The notes under the pieces are model-generated. The model was given only the letters and a program-made list of their open reading frames with translations. It ran no database searches and was not told the DNA's origin. Positions 1 through 8,490 of a stretch of 64,000 nt of DNA are shown here, piece after piece. This DNA is from Clostridia bacterium (GTDB lineage: Bacteria; Bacillota; Clostridia; Oscillospirales; Acutalibacteraceae): the NCBI GenBank assembly GCA_017548045.1, contig JAFYNR010000032.1, forward strand, positions 1-64,000. Reading direction: 5' to 3'. Every line of letters begins with the position of its first letter. Positions within the stretch are counted from its first letter, which is position 1. The position numbers were made by a program, and so were the translations under genes.

Positions 1-456
1 GCTCATAATACCGAGGGCTGCAAGACCTTCGCCTGTTACGAGAGGATCGCCGAGAGCATCGTTTTTGAACGTACATTCAACGTAACCGCCTTCGAGAACG
101 GTGCCGTCTGCAATGTATTCGCCGTATCTGCGGATGAAGCTGCCTGTTGCAACAAGGCGGCAGATAACTTCAAGGCCGTGGCCGAAAACTTTACCGGGAA
201 GAACTTCCATTGTTGCATCATCAAGGTTTGCACTTACGTAGTGAGTTTTGATGCCTGCGTTCTTGAGAAGCTCGAAATAGTGAATTGATGTTTCAAGGTT
301 TGCCTTGCCGATACCTTCAATGGTAAGACCTACTGTGTTTTCACCGGGATCGAAAACGCCGTCTTTGCCTGTGCAATCATCCTTGAATTTAAGCATTACG
401 TTGCCGTTATCGAGTGAATAAACGTCTTTTGTTTTGCCTTCATAAATCTTTTTCAT
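1..456 (-). CDS. purC: SAICAR synthase PurC, 3' end cut by the window edge
   Basis: Phosphoribosylaminoimidazole-succinocarboxamide synthase joins aspartate to CAIR with ATP in de novo purine synthesis, in the cytoplasm. I translated the minus strand by hand. It opens with [13 protein letters not shown], the typical N-terminal ATP-loop region of the family, and later carries [10 protein letters not shown], matching the conserved GS-x2-R stretch. About 152 residues are visible; the family usually has about 235, so the C-terminal third lies left of the window. The start at 456 is preceded by GGAGTG at a good distance. The leader is AT-rich and I saw no purine riboswitch in it. It is transcribed leftwards away from the phosphohexomutase terminator. 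Confidence 0.93.
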   Translation of the reverse strand, partial: MKKIYEGKTKDVYSLDNGNVMLKFKDDCTGKDGVFDPGENTVGLTIEGIGKANLETSIHYFELLKNAGIKTHYVSANLDDATMEVLPGKVFGHGLEVICRLVATGSFIRRYGEYIADGTVLEGGYVECTFKNDALGDPLVTGEGLAALGIMS

Positions 457-637
457 AGATGCAACACTCCTTCTGTTTTGAAAACAACTTTACTTTATCA
501 CAATTTTTTGAATTTGTATAGTTTTTTTTGTGAATTTTTTTGCTTGATTTTCAATTTTTTTAGATATGACAAAAATAGATAAATTTCGGCATTCGGATAT
601 ATAAAAAATAACAACTGCAACAGACACTGGATGCAAC

Positions 638-666
638 AAAAGGGATGTGCAATGCACATCCCTTTT
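638..666. terminator. Intrinsic terminator after the phosphohexomutase
   Basis: A 13-base-pair inverted repeat with a 3-base loop (AAAAGGGATGTGC / GCACATCCCTTTT) lies just past the stop of the phosphohexomutase. The flanking T and A runs let it work on both strands, and it separates that gene from purC. Confidence 0.85.
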
Positions 667-668
667 TG

Positions 669-2078
669 TTATACATTGAGAAAAACTTTGAAATCTGCAA
701 TATATTTTTCTGCTGCGGTACCATCGCTGCTTTCTGCAAAAATTCTCAGCAGAGGCTCCGTACCCGAAAAACGGCAGATAACAAAACTGCCATCAGCAAA
801 ATAAACCTTACAGCCATCCTCATAACTCACCTTTGTTATTTCGGTTCCGAAATCAGGCAGTTTCTTTTCAATCATAATAATTTCGTTGATTTCCGGCTTA
901 CGTTCAGGTGCAAACACCAGATTATCCTCAACCATTGTGTGTTTACCGAACTGAGCTTCAAGTTCATAGATAAGCTCCGTAGGCGATTTACCCGTTACAC
1001 TTACCATTTCTGCAAAAAGAGATGCAGCATAAACCGAATCCTTGCCGTGGATATGGCCTCTGACGGTAAGACCACCCGAAGATTCGCCGCCTAAAACGGC
1101 ATCAACCTCATCAATTTTTGATGAAATATATTTGAAACCTACGGGCACCTCGTAGCACACTTCGCCGAAGCTTTCCGCAATTTTATCAAGCATATGTGTA
1201 GTGGCAAGATTGCGCACAACGCCGCCTTTCCAGCCCTTATACTTCACAAGATAATAGTAAAGCATACAAAGAATTTCGTTGGCGTTTATATATCTGCCGT
1301 TTTTATCAACAATGCCAAGTCTGTCGCCGTCACCGTCCATAGCTATGCCGAAATCATAGCCGTCACGGATAACCATATTGCTGAGATTTGCAAGAGTTTT
1401 TTCGCTGGGCGCAGGCATCTGACCGCCGAAATAAGCATCTTTGTTGAGGTTGATTGTATCAACAGTGCAGCGAGCAGTGTTAAGAATAACCTGCAAAGGA
1501 TACGCACCCGAACCGTGCATTGTATCAAAAAGCACTCTCAGACCTCTGTCACGCAGTGCTTTCATATCAAGCAGGTCAATAATATCGTCAAGGAATTTAT
1601 TGAAGGGGCTGTGAAGATAAACCACCTTACCTTCACCAACAGCCTTATCGAAATCTGTAAATTCAACATTCCCGATTAATTCAATAAGCTGTTCGATTCT
1701 TTCGGTAACTTCAAGAGGAGCATCTCTGCCTTCATCGACAAAAAGCTTTATACCGTTATAGCTTGCAGGGTTGTGGCTCGCGGTGATTTCAATGCCGTAG
1801 TGCAAGCCCTTATCCTTAACGGTGTGCATAATCAGAGGTGTGGGTGCCGAACGGTTGAGGAACCATACTTCAATTCCGCCTTCTGCAAAAACCTCTGCAA
1901 CCCATTTTGCCGCACTTTCGGAAAGAAATCTGCGGTCATAACCGATAATGATAGGTTTCTCTGTTTTGTTTTCTTCACGGGCAAGAGCAAGAATACCTGC
2001 CGCAACCAGACGGATATTTTCACAAATAAAATCGTAGCCGATTACGGCTCTCCATCCGCCGGTACCGAATTTAATCAT
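669..2078 (-). CDS. Phosphoglucomutase/phosphomannomutase family protein
   Basis: A cytoplasmic alpha-D-phosphohexomutase that interconverts hexose 1- and 6-phosphates by way of a phosphoserine. The 469 residues, a full-length size, carry all four family signatures: TASHNP with the phospho-acceptor Ser101, the metal loop DGDGDR at about 248-253, the sugar-specificity loop GGESSGG near 331-337, and the phosphate-binding RFSGTEP near the C-terminus. The start follows GGAGGG. Upstream an extended -10 (TGCTAAAAT, 2112-2120) is the only promoter-like element. The sequence alone does not settle glucose, mannose or glucosamine as substrate. The neighbouring mannosidases are several kilobases away and do not prove a mannose role. 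Confidence 0.92.
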   Translation of the reverse strand: MIKFGTGGWRAVIGYDFICENIRLVAAGILALAREENKTEKPIIIGYDRRFLSESAAKWVAEVFAEGGIEVWFLNRSAPTPLIMHTVKDKGLHYGIEITASHNPASYNGIKLFVDEGRDAPLEVTERIEQLIELIGNVEFTDFDKAVGEGKVVYLHSPFNKFLDDIIDLLDMKALRDRGLRVLFDTMHGSGAYPLQVILNTARCTVDTINLNKDAYFGGQMPAPSEKTLANLSNMVIRDGYDFGIAMDGDGDRLGIVDKNGRYINANEILCMLYYYLVKYKGWKGGVVRNLATTHMLDKIAESFGEVCYEVPVGFKYISSKIDEVDAVLGGESSGGLTVRGHIHGKDSVYAASLFAEMVSVTGKSPTELIYELEAQFGKHTMVEDNLVFAPERKPEINEIIMIEKKLPDFGTEITKVSYEDGCKVYFADGSFVICRFSGTEPLLRIFAESSDGTAAEKYIADFKVFLNV

Positions 2079-2179
2079 TTTCCAATCCCTCCGTTTTATC
2101 TTTCCTTTATCATTTTAGCACATAGTTTAGCAGTGATGTTACAAAAATAGCCGTTATATTTACAATTTCGGCTCATTTT

Positions 2180-2203
2180 TTATTGAAAAAACCTTTTCAA
2201 TAA
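2180..2203. promoter_or_regulatory. Inverted repeat over the -35 of the AraC gene
   Basis: TTATTGAAAA and TTTTCAATAA are perfect 10-base arms around a 4-base centre. They cover the -35 box and most of the spacer. The position fits an operator, perhaps autoregulatory, or a site shared with the divergent phosphohexomutase. It lacks a T-run and so is not a terminator. Binding by the adjacent regulator is inference. Confidence 0.5.
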
Positions 2204-2211
2204 GCTATAAT
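2183..2211 (+). promoter_or_regulatory. Promoter of the AraC regulator
   Basis: TTGAAA and TATAAT stand 17 bases apart, 18 bases before the start codon. The -35 hexamer lies inside a perfect 10-bp inverted repeat described separately. Confidence 0.75.
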
Positions 2212-2229
2212 CGTACAGAGGTGAAAAAT

Positions 2230-3102
2230 ATGGATTACTTCAGAACAGAGCTTAGCAAGCCTCTTACCATTGACGGAATTTATACAATCCACTATTTTGA
2301 ATACACAAAGGATTTTGCGTATTCTGGTGAGCTTCACGATTTCTGGGAAATTGTATATGCTGACAAAAAAAGCGTTGTTATAACCGCAGGCTCAAAGGAA
2401 ATGACCTTGAACGCAGGGCAGATGTATATTCACAAGCCCAATGAATTTCACAAAATCCGCTGCGACGGAACAAGCGCCGCAAACTCGGTTATCCTTTCAT
2501 TTGACTGCGCCTGCGATGAGCTTATGAGCATTGCGGGCACGGTAATCACCTGCACTAACGGCGAAAGGAAGCTTATGGGGCAGATAATCGAAGAAGCAGC
2601 CGATGCGTTTTCAACTCCTCTGGGCACACCGTATACAAGCGTGCTCGAAAAATCCGGAAACGGCAGATTCGGCTGTGAGCAGCTTATTCAGCTTTATATG
2701 GAGCAGCTTCTCATAAGCCTTATAAGAGGTAACGGACGTACCGTAGAAATAAAAAAAGCAGACAGCGGAACACTTCTGCTCCGTATCTGCGATTTTCTTG
2801 AAAGCAACGTTGAAAAAAAACTCAGCTTTGATGATATTCAGAAAGAATTCAACGTATCCGCTTCGGTTATCAAGCGCCTGTTTCAGAACAATATGAGCTG
2901 CGGAATAATGGAGCATTTCACACGGCTGAAAATCGACGAGGCCAAACGAATGATAAGAGAACACGAATATAATTTTACCGAAATCTCCGAAAAACTGGGC
3001 TTTAATACACCTCAGTATTTCACGGCGGTTTTCCGCAGGCTTTCAGGAATGTCACCTTCGGAATACGCCTATTCGGTTAAATCAAAGTTCAGCGAAGATT
3101 AA
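2230..3102 (+). CDS. AraC-family transcriptional regulator with N-terminal cupin
   Basis: A cytoplasmic DNA-binding regulator. Residues 1-110 form a cupin-like ligand domain (HDFWEIVYAD, then GQMYIHKPNEFH), usual for sensing small sugars. The last 100 residues hold two helix-turn-helix units ending in the AraC signature (FTEISEKLGFNTPQYFTAVF, then G-MSPSEY). I chose ATG 2230 over GTG 2221 because AGAGGTG sits 6-7 bases before the ATG and overlaps the GTG. It is divergent from the phosphohexomutase, which may be a target. Its 3' end overlaps sfsA by 14 bases, converging, with no terminator between them. The ligand is unknown. Confidence 0.88.
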   Translation: MDYFRTELSKPLTIDGIYTIHYFEYTKDFAYSGELHDFWEIVYADKKSVVITAGSKEMTLNAGQMYIHKPNEFHKIRCDGTSAANSVILSFDCACDELMSIAGTVITCTNGERKLMGQIIEEAADAFSTPLGTPYTSVLEKSGNGRFGCEQLIQLYMEQLLISLIRGNGRTVEIKKADSGTLLLRICDFLESNVEKKLSFDDIQKEFNVSASVIKRLFQNNMSCGIMEHFTRLKIDEAKRMIREHEYNFTEISEKLGFNTPQYFTAVFRRLSGMSPSEYAYSVKSKFSED

Positions 3103-3784
3103 TCTTCACTTCCTTGTCAACCGTCATTGAATCGGGGGTTACGATGCAATCCATCGCAATTATTCTCACTCCGTTTTCTGCCGCTTTTCTCAACGCATCG
3201 CCGAATTCGGGATGCATTTCATCGTGAGGCACAAAGCACGTCATACCCTTCATCTGAATAATAAAAAGTATGTATGCCTCATATCCGTTTCGGGCGCAGG
3301 AAATAAGTTCGTTTATGTGCTTCACTCCCCTTTCGGTGGGTGCATCGGGGAACATTGCAACTCCGTCATACTCAAGCGTAACACCCTTGACCTCAAGAAA
3401 AATTTTGCGGCTACCGTCCTCAACGTAAAAATCAAAACGGGATTTACCGAAGGTTTTTTCGCGCATAATAACAGCGTTTTCGGAGAACAGACCGCATTTT
3501 TTAAGCCACTCTCCTGCCGCCGCATTGGGAATCTGTGAATCCATATTCACAAGCAGTATACCTCTGTCCGTATACTTTTCAACGGCAATCAAATCGTATT
3601 TTGTTTTTCTTGCAGGGTTATCGGATATCTCAAGGTAAACCCTTGCATCGGGCACAAGAAGCTCCCTGCATCTGCCGGTATTTTTAACGTGAACGGTGTG
3701 TATCTCACCGTCAATTTCAACGTGCGCAATAAATCTGTTGGGTCGGCTGATAAATCTGCCCTGTGTAACTTTTTTATATTTCAA
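3089..3784 (-). CDS. sfsA: SfsA family DNA/RNA nuclease-like protein
   Basis: SfsA was first named as a sugar-fermentation stimulation protein; later work describes an OB-fold joined to a PD-(D/E)XK-like nuclease domain. The N-terminal part carries VKNTGRCRELLVPDARVYL, matching the family's H-x-N-T-G-x4-L. The core holds SRFDFYVED and FLEVKGVTL, that is D...E-V-K, the nuclease-like motif, followed by FPDAPTERG-KHI. I place the start at TTG 3784 (231 residues) because GAGGTG lies 7 bases upstream; a more distal TTG at 3799 would add five residues but has no such site. Transcription converges with the AraC gene. The cellular role remains unclear. Confidence 0.87.
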   Translation of the reverse strand: MKYKKVTQGRFISRPNRFIAHVEIDGEIHTVHVKNTGRCRELLVPDARVYLEISDNPARKTKYDLIAVEKYTDRGILLVNMDSQIPNAAAGEWLKKCGLFSENAVIMREKTFGKSRFDFYVEDGSRKIFLEVKGVTLEYDGVAMFPDAPTERGVKHINELISCARNGYEAYILFIIQMKGMTCFVPHDEMHPEFGDALRKAAENGVRIIAMDCIVTPDSMTVDKEVKINLR

Positions 3785-3847
3785 TCGAATACACCTCAAG
3801 GATAATTTAAAACAAAAAAGATTTTATGTCAATGCCCGATTATAATA

Positions 3848-3876
3848 TTGATTATTGGAAACGTATGTGGTATTAT
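3848..3876 (+). promoter_or_regulatory. Promoter of the ChbG-type deacetylase
   Basis: TTGATT and TATTAT with a 17-base spacer lie about 46 bases before the ATG. Confidence 0.6.
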
Positions 3877-3922
3877 TTAAGATAGACTGATTCGTAAATT
3901 TACACCGAAAGGAATTGATAAT

Positions 3923-4810
3923 ATGGCAAAATATCTTATAGTCAATGCAGACGACTACGGAATGTGCAATGCCGCAAACCAGGCTGTTGCAGAGCTTTTT
4001 GAAGGCGGTTTTCTTAAATCCGCAACAGTTATGATGCCCTGCCCCACAGCAAAGGATGCTGTTGATTTTTCAATCGCTCACCCCGAATACGCAATCGGCG
4101 TTCACCTTACAATGACAAGCGAATGGGGCAAATACCGCTGGAAGCCTCTCACAAACGGCAAAACCCTTCTTGATGAAGAAGGCTTTATGTGGCACGAAAG
4201 CGACCAGGTTGAAAAGAATGCTTCATACGAAGACCTTGAGGCCGAAATCCGCGCACAGATTGACCTTGCACACAAATGGGGAATGAAGCCCTCTCACACG
4301 GATAACCACATGGGCTCGCTTTACGGCCATTACACAGGCAGACTGGGTCTTGCAAAAATGACTCTCCGCGTATGCGGCGAATACGGCTATGCATACCGTC
4401 TTTACACCAAACACGATAAGAGAATCTGTCCCAACGGCACACCCTATTTCCTCTATGCGGCAATCACTCTTCTCTCAAAGAGATGGGGCAAAAAATACAA
4501 CGTTGTTATTCCCGATTACCTTCTTTTCCCCGATTGGAATGACGATATGCGTGTAAGCTACGAAACATACAGAGATACCATCCTCAAAATCTGGACGGAT
4601 ATCCCCGAGGACGGCGTTACCGAAACATTTATACATCCCTCGGTTGAATGTGAAGAGCTTAAGAGTATCACCGGCAGATGGCAGGACAGAGTATGGGAAT
4701 ATCAGCTTATGAAAGACCCTTATACTCACAAGTATCTCAAAGATCACGGTGTTGAGCTTATCAGTTACAGAGAGCTTATCAAAATGAAGGGCGGCAAGGT
4801 AATGGGTTAA
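3923..4810 (+). CDS. ChbG/HpnK (YdjC-like) carbohydrate deacetylase
   Basis: Metal-dependent deacetylase of the YdjC fold, which removes N-acetyl groups from chitooligosaccharides or similar small glycans in the cytoplasm. It has 295 residues and no signal peptide. The metal site is visible: NADDYG with Asp10-Asp11, GVHLT with His61, and SHTDNHMG with His125 and His129. The start follows GAAAGGA. It stands alone, flanked by its own promoter and a strong terminator. The exact glycan is not readable from sequence, and no chitobiose transport genes are nearby. Confidence 0.88.
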   Translation: MAKYLIVNADDYGMCNAANQAVAELFEGGFLKSATVMMPCPTAKDAVDFSIAHPEYAIGVHLTMTSEWGKYRWKPLTNGKTLLDEEGFMWHESDQVEKNASYEDLEAEIRAQIDLAHKWGMKPSHTDNHMGSLYGHYTGRLGLAKMTLRVCGEYGYAYRLYTKHDKRICPNGTPYFLYAAITLLSKRWGKKYNVVIPDYLLFPDWNDDMRVSYETYRDTILKIWTDIPEDGVTETFIHPSVECEELKSITGRWQDRVWEYQLMKDPYTHKYLKDHGVELISYRELIKMKGGKVMG

Positions 4811-4835
4811 GCCGCCAAGCCTGACAAAAACAACG

Positions 4836-4862
4836 ACGCCCACGGTTTCACACCGTGGGCGT
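4836..4862. terminator. Bidirectional terminator between deacetylase and ZIP transporter
   Basis: ACGCCCACGG and CCGTGGGCGT form a 10-bp stem with a 7-base loop. T-rich tracts on both sides let it end the converging deacetylase and ZIP genes. Confidence 0.85.
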
Positions 4863-4867
4863 TACTT

Positions 4868-5620
4868 TTATGCAAGCAGCACGTCTGAAACAAGCATCAC
4901 GCAAAAGCCTGCGAGCAGGGCATACGTTGCGCCCATTTCGCTTCCGTGAGCATGGGTTTCAGGTATCATTTCGTCACTGATGACATAGAGCATTGTTCCG
5001 CCTGCAAAGGCAAGAGCAAAGGGCAGAACAGCCGCCGCAATGCTGACCGCAAAATAGCCCAGAAGCGTTCCCGCGACTTCAATAAGTCCCGTTGCAAGTG
5101 CACAGAGAAAAGTTCTTTTTGGGGTTATTCCCGCCGCCAGCATAGGGCCGATAATAACCATACCCTCCGGAATATTCTGCAGGGCAATACCGCCTGCAAT
5201 CAGGAATGCCTCTGATGTATTTCCCGAACCGAAGCCGACACCTGCCGCAATACCTTCGGGCAGATTGTGAATTGCAATAGCAGTCACAAAAAGCAGAACC
5301 TTATCAAGCTTATCGCCGCCTCTGCCTTCCTTTTCCGCACCTACAAACTTGTGCATATGAGGCACAAGTTTATCAATAAGGTTAAGGCAGACCGCACCTG
5401 TGAATATGCCTGCTACGGTAATAATAAGCCCGTATTTTCCGCCGTATTCAACAGAAGGCACTATAAGCCCCAGCACCGCCGCCGCAAGCATAACGCCTGC
5501 CGCAAAAGCAAGAACAATATCGCTGAATTTATGTGATATTTTTTTGAATATAAAACCTGCAACAGAGCCGATTACGGTTGCACCGCCTACGCCCAGCGCA
5601 GTAAGAAGCACCATTTCCAT
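4868..5620 (-). CDS. ZIP family divalent metal transporter
   Basis: An inner-membrane importer for zinc and perhaps iron or manganese, related to ZupT. The 250 residues form about eight hydrophobic segments. The two metal-binding helices carry HNLPEG at 118-123 and QNIPEG at 148-153, the core signature. A modest histidine cluster (PHMHKF near 87-92) lies in the central loop. The start has a near-perfect AAAGGAGG. It follows the LCP gene in the same direction, with that gene's terminator between, so it may use its own weak promoter. Metal preference is not determined. Confidence 0.9.
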   Translation of the reverse strand: MEMVLLTALGVGGATVIGSVAGFIFKKISHKFSDIVLAFAAGVMLAAAVLGLIVPSVEYGGKYGLIITVAGIFTGAVCLNLIDKLVPHMHKFVGAEKEGRGGDKLDKVLLFVTAIAIHNLPEGIAAGVGFGSGNTSEAFLIAGGIALQNIPEGMVIIGPMLAAGITPKRTFLCALATGLIEVAGTLLGYFAVSIAAAVLPFALAFAGGTMLYVISDEMIPETHAHGSEMGATYALLAGFCVMLVSDVLLA

Positions 5621-5669
5621 AAGTAACCTCCTTTGTTTTTTACTTCATAGTATGCAATTCCGAGCAATA

Positions 5670-5691
5670 AAGCCCCGGCAATCCGGGGCTT
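5670..5691 (-). terminator. Terminator of the LCP gene
   Basis: AAGCCCCGG and CCGGGGCTT form a 9-bp stem with a CAAT loop, followed on the minus strand by a T-rich tract, immediately past the LCP stop codon. Confidence 0.85.
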
Positions 5692-5694
5692 TTG

Positions 5695-7224
5695 TTATTG
5701 TTGTTCTTCGTCGGTATATTCCGTATCCCCTTCGTAGTATTCCGTGGATTCTTCTTCGTAGGAGTTTCCGTAATCTTCACCGTAATCCGTGTTTTCTTCG
5801 TTATATTCGGTAGTTTTGTCATCACCGAATAACGATGGCCTCGTGAAGGTCGGAACGGTTATTTCCGGTATTGTGTAATCATTATCGGGCCAATCAAAAA
5901 TGCTTCGCCTTGTGGTTGTTTCATCGTCATAGTAATAACGGGTTTCGTCACTGTCATAATCGCTGTAATCGTTATTCACCGAATTTGTTCCCTTGGCAAA
6001 ATCTATTGCGGAAACGTGGGTTGCAGGGTCGATTTCGATATTGGTCTGACCGTAAAGCGCAAGCTGAAGCTCCCTTGCCGCTTTGATATAGTCAACAATC
6101 CACACATCAAGGTAGCCCGAATACGTGCGGAAGCCTCTTACACCGTAGCGAAGCTCCTCAGAAGGCTCAACCATGCTGACTATATCGTATTTAAGCCAAC
6201 CCTCGGTAAGTGCCTGAGTGCCGAGCGAAAGGATTTCACTGGTTTTAATGTTGGTCGTAACGTAAGGCAGGAAGGTTTCAATCGCATAGTTAAGGTCGCT
6301 GAGCGACGATGCCTTTACGTTTCTTATAACGGAGCTGATAAGTTCACGCTGTCTTCTTGTTCTTTCAACCTCACTGTCAAGCTTTCTGATTCTTGCGTAG
6401 ATAAGCGCCTGCTCACCGTTGAGAAGAACACTGTCGCCGCTTGTAAAGCCCTTGACCCTTGTTGTGCGGTTCATATATTTTGCCTCAGCTTCCGTAATGG
6501 GAACGGATACGCCGCCGAGAGCATCAATCGCCGCCTTAAATGACTGATAGTTTATGGAAACGTATTTGTCGATTTCGATTTTGTAGTTATCGGAAAGAAC
6601 CTCCATAAGCGATGCCGCACCGCCCCAGCCGTAGGAATGGTTGGTTTTGCAGTAACGCTCACTGCCGTTGATATTCATATACGTATATGAATCTCGCAGG
6701 AAGGAGGAAATTGTTATGGTTTTGGTTTTGGTGTTAACCGAAACAAGCATTGTTGAGTCTGAACGGTGCGAGCCGTCCTCATCATCCTCACCGATAAGAA
6801 GAACGTTTATAACCTTTTTGCTGTAAATTTTCTCGCCGCCGTTTGTTGCCCACGACTTAAGCCAATCCTTGATTGAATTTGCGTCTGCAATATCGGAGAT
6901 GGTGTTGAAAGAAAGATTTTCGTCTATTTCTTCATTGGCAAAGGTTGCATCGGGGTTACCGAAGCGTCCGTCACTCTGATTGATAAGACCGATAAGCTTT
7001 CTTAAATAAGCTCCGCCTGCTGCCGAAACAACAAGAACAAGGCAGATAAAAATACTGAGAAATGCTTTCAGATTTCTTTTCTGATTTCTGAGAAAGAAGG
7101 GCTTGAACTTGAAATCCCAGAAATATTTGATTTTATTCTTAAAACCCTTCGGCACGCTGTAGCTTGTGATATCCTCAAAGCCTCCGGATTTCTTTTGCTT
7201 TTTTTCGCTCAAAAAATCACCCAC
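5695..7224 (-). CDS. LytR-CpsA-Psr (LCP) family cell-wall ligase with acidic, Tyr-rich tail
   Basis: LCP proteins move polyprenyl-phosphate-linked polymers such as teichoic acids or capsule onto peptidoglycan outside the membrane. A basic cytoplasmic N-terminus of about 50 residues precedes one membrane segment (53-74). The LCP domain starts near 138: VLLIGEDDEDGSHRSDSTM with Arg154 and Asp156, then FLRDSY with Arg177, and later YARIRKLDSEVERTRRQ. The last 100 or so residues are low complexity, with about 13 tyrosines among many Asp, Glu and Thr; this tail is unusual. The GTG start at 7224 has only a weak ribosome site. A TTG a few codons in is possible. Confidence 0.88.
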   Translation of the reverse strand: MGDFLSEKKQKKSGGFEDITSYSVPKGFKNKIKYFWDFKFKPFFLRNQKRNLKAFLSIFICLVLVVSAAGGAYLRKLIGLINQSDGRFGNPDATFANEEIDENLSFNTISDIADANSIKDWLKSWATNGGEKIYSKKVINVLLIGEDDEDGSHRSDSTMLVSVNTKTKTITISSFLRDSYTYMNINGSERYCKTNHSYGWGGAASLMEVLSDNYKIEIDKYVSINYQSFKAAIDALGGVSVPITEAEAKYMNRTTRVKGFTSGDSVLLNGEQALIYARIRKLDSEVERTRRQRELISSVIRNVKASSLSDLNYAIETFLPYVTTNIKTSEILSLGTQALTEGWLKYDIVSMVEPSEELRYGVRGFRTYSGYLDVWIVDYIKAARELQLALYGQTNIEIDPATHVSAIDFAKGTNSVNNDYSDYDSDETRYYYDDETTTRRSIFDWPDNDYTIPEITVPTFTRPSLFGDDKTTEYNEENTDYGEDYGNSYEEESTEYYEGDTEYTDEEQQ

Positions 7225-7247
7225 AAATTTTTACATCTCAAACAGGT

Positions 7248-7276
7248 ATTATAACACATATTTCCGCAAAAGTTAA
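7248..7276 (-). promoter_or_regulatory. Promoter of the LCP gene
   Basis: On the minus strand TTAACT and an extended -10, TGTTATAAT, are 17 bases apart, 23 bases before the GTG start. Confidence 0.6.
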
Positions 7277-7305
7277 CAGCATATGCAAAATTTATCAAAA
7301 AATTT

Positions 7306-8337
7306 TTATTGTATCTTTTCAAGAAAAGCGGCGTTTACCCATCCTCTTACGCCCGAATACTCAACGTAAGCCCATCCCTTGACGGAATTGAGCACGGTAA
7401 GATTCGTTCCGTTGGGAATTTTTATAAGCGACTGTGATTCCTTATCCGCCTTTTCACGCACGTTAAGCACACCGCCGTTTGTTTTGACTCTGTAATTACC
7501 TAACGCAATCGGCTCCGCATCCGTAACAACATCAATGTTGCGGTAAACCTTGCCGTCTTTGAGTTCCTCGCCGTACGCCTCATACATTTCGCTGACGGTT
7601 ACAAGCTTGAAACCCTTTTCAACAAGGGCAGGCACAATGATTTCACAAAGGTCGGCAGTAAAGCCGTAGATATCGTGCATAAGCACAATATCGCCTCTTG
7701 CGGCGTTATTTACAACCTCGTCCGCTATTTTTTTCAGGTCTGCATTCCGCTGTTCTTCCGTTCTGTCTTTGTTGGAAGCATCCTTGTTTTTCCAATCCTG
7801 TGTATCCACATTCCACTGAATCAGAGGCATTCCGATTTTATTTTCAATGCCGTCAAAATTGCCGCCCGGTGCACGGAAAACCTTTACATCAATACCCGCA
7901 AGCTCTTTGAGAAGCTCATTAGGCGTATCAACCTGATGCCTTATTTCCGCATCACTGCACTTCATAAGATTTTTATGGCCCTGAGAATGGTTGCCGATTT
8001 CACAGCCTATTGAGTGGGCACGTTTTATTGTGGAAATATTCTTTTCGATATTATAACCTACAACAAAAAAAGTTGCGGCACTGCCGTTTTTTTCAAGCAC
8101 GTCAAGGATACGGTTTGTTGACGTGGCGGAAGGTCCGTCATCAAAGGTAAGCGCAATCAGATTATCCTTGGATGTATATTTTGAGTCAGAGTTTGTTGCC
8201 GCCTGAGTTGATGCATCAGTCCGGCTTGCGGTGGTTTCCTGTGTGGATGGTTTCTTTCCGTCCGTACAGGAAGTGAGCACAACAATTCCGCATAGCACAA
8301 GTGCCGTAACAACGGAAATCAGCTTTGTTTTTTTCAT
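7306..8337 (-). CDS. Lipoprotein polysaccharide deacetylase (NodB) with C-terminal SH3 domain
   Basis: A predicted surface lipoprotein that would deacetylate peptidoglycan or another wall glycan. Residues 1-24 are a lipoprotein signal ending in LTSC (Cys24), then a Ser/Thr-rich linker to about 55. The NodB domain is complete: LTFDDGP with Asp66 and Asp67, GNHSQGH with the two metal histidines, FRAPGG, WNVDTQDW and IVLMHD. From about 285 to 343 a bacterial SH3 domain (LNVREKADKES ... GWAYVEYSGVRGWV) probably binds the wall. GGGGGAA precedes the start. It is a single gene; no terminator hairpin is seen beyond its stop, in contrast to its neighbours. Confidence 0.92.
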   Translation of the reverse strand: MKKTKLISVVTALVLCGIVVLTSCTDGKKPSTQETTASRTDASTQAATNSDSKYTSKDNLIALTFDDGPSATSTNRILDVLEKNGSAATFFVVGYNIEKNISTIKRAHSIGCEIGNHSQGHKNLMKCSDAEIRHQVDTPNELLKELAGIDVKVFRAPGGNFDGIENKIGMPLIQWNVDTQDWKNKDASNKDRTEEQRNADLKKIADEVVNNAARGDIVLMHDIYGFTADLCEIIVPALVEKGFKLVTVSEMYEAYGEELKDGKVYRNIDVVTDAEPIALGNYRVKTNGGVLNVREKADKESQSLIKIPNGTNLTVLNSVKGWAYVEYSGVRGWVNAAFLEKIQ

Positions 8338-8464
8338 TTTTTGTTCCCCCGAATAATAATCTCCGATATTATTATATATCTGTTTATTCGACTTTATTTT
8401 ACAAAAAAGAAAAATAAACCCTTTTTACCAATTTTAACAGTTTTGTAATTTTTTGCATAAAAAA

Positions 8465-8482
8465 GCTGCCCCGAAGGGCAGC
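8465..8482 (-). terminator. Terminator of the GH38/HAD operon
   Basis: GCTGCCC and GGGCAGC form a 7-bp stem with a stable tetraloop, followed on the minus strand by six T, just after the GH38 stop. Confidence 0.85.
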
Positions 8483-8490
8483 CTGAACTT

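Noticed and set aside
457..637. A purine riboswitch before purC
   Set aside because: The leader is AT-rich and lacks the three-way-junction core sequences of the guanine/adenine aptamer.
645..1679. Open frames on the plus strand across the phosphohexomutase
   Set aside because: Shadows of a gene with all four phosphohexomutase motifs on the opposite strand; no ribosome sites.
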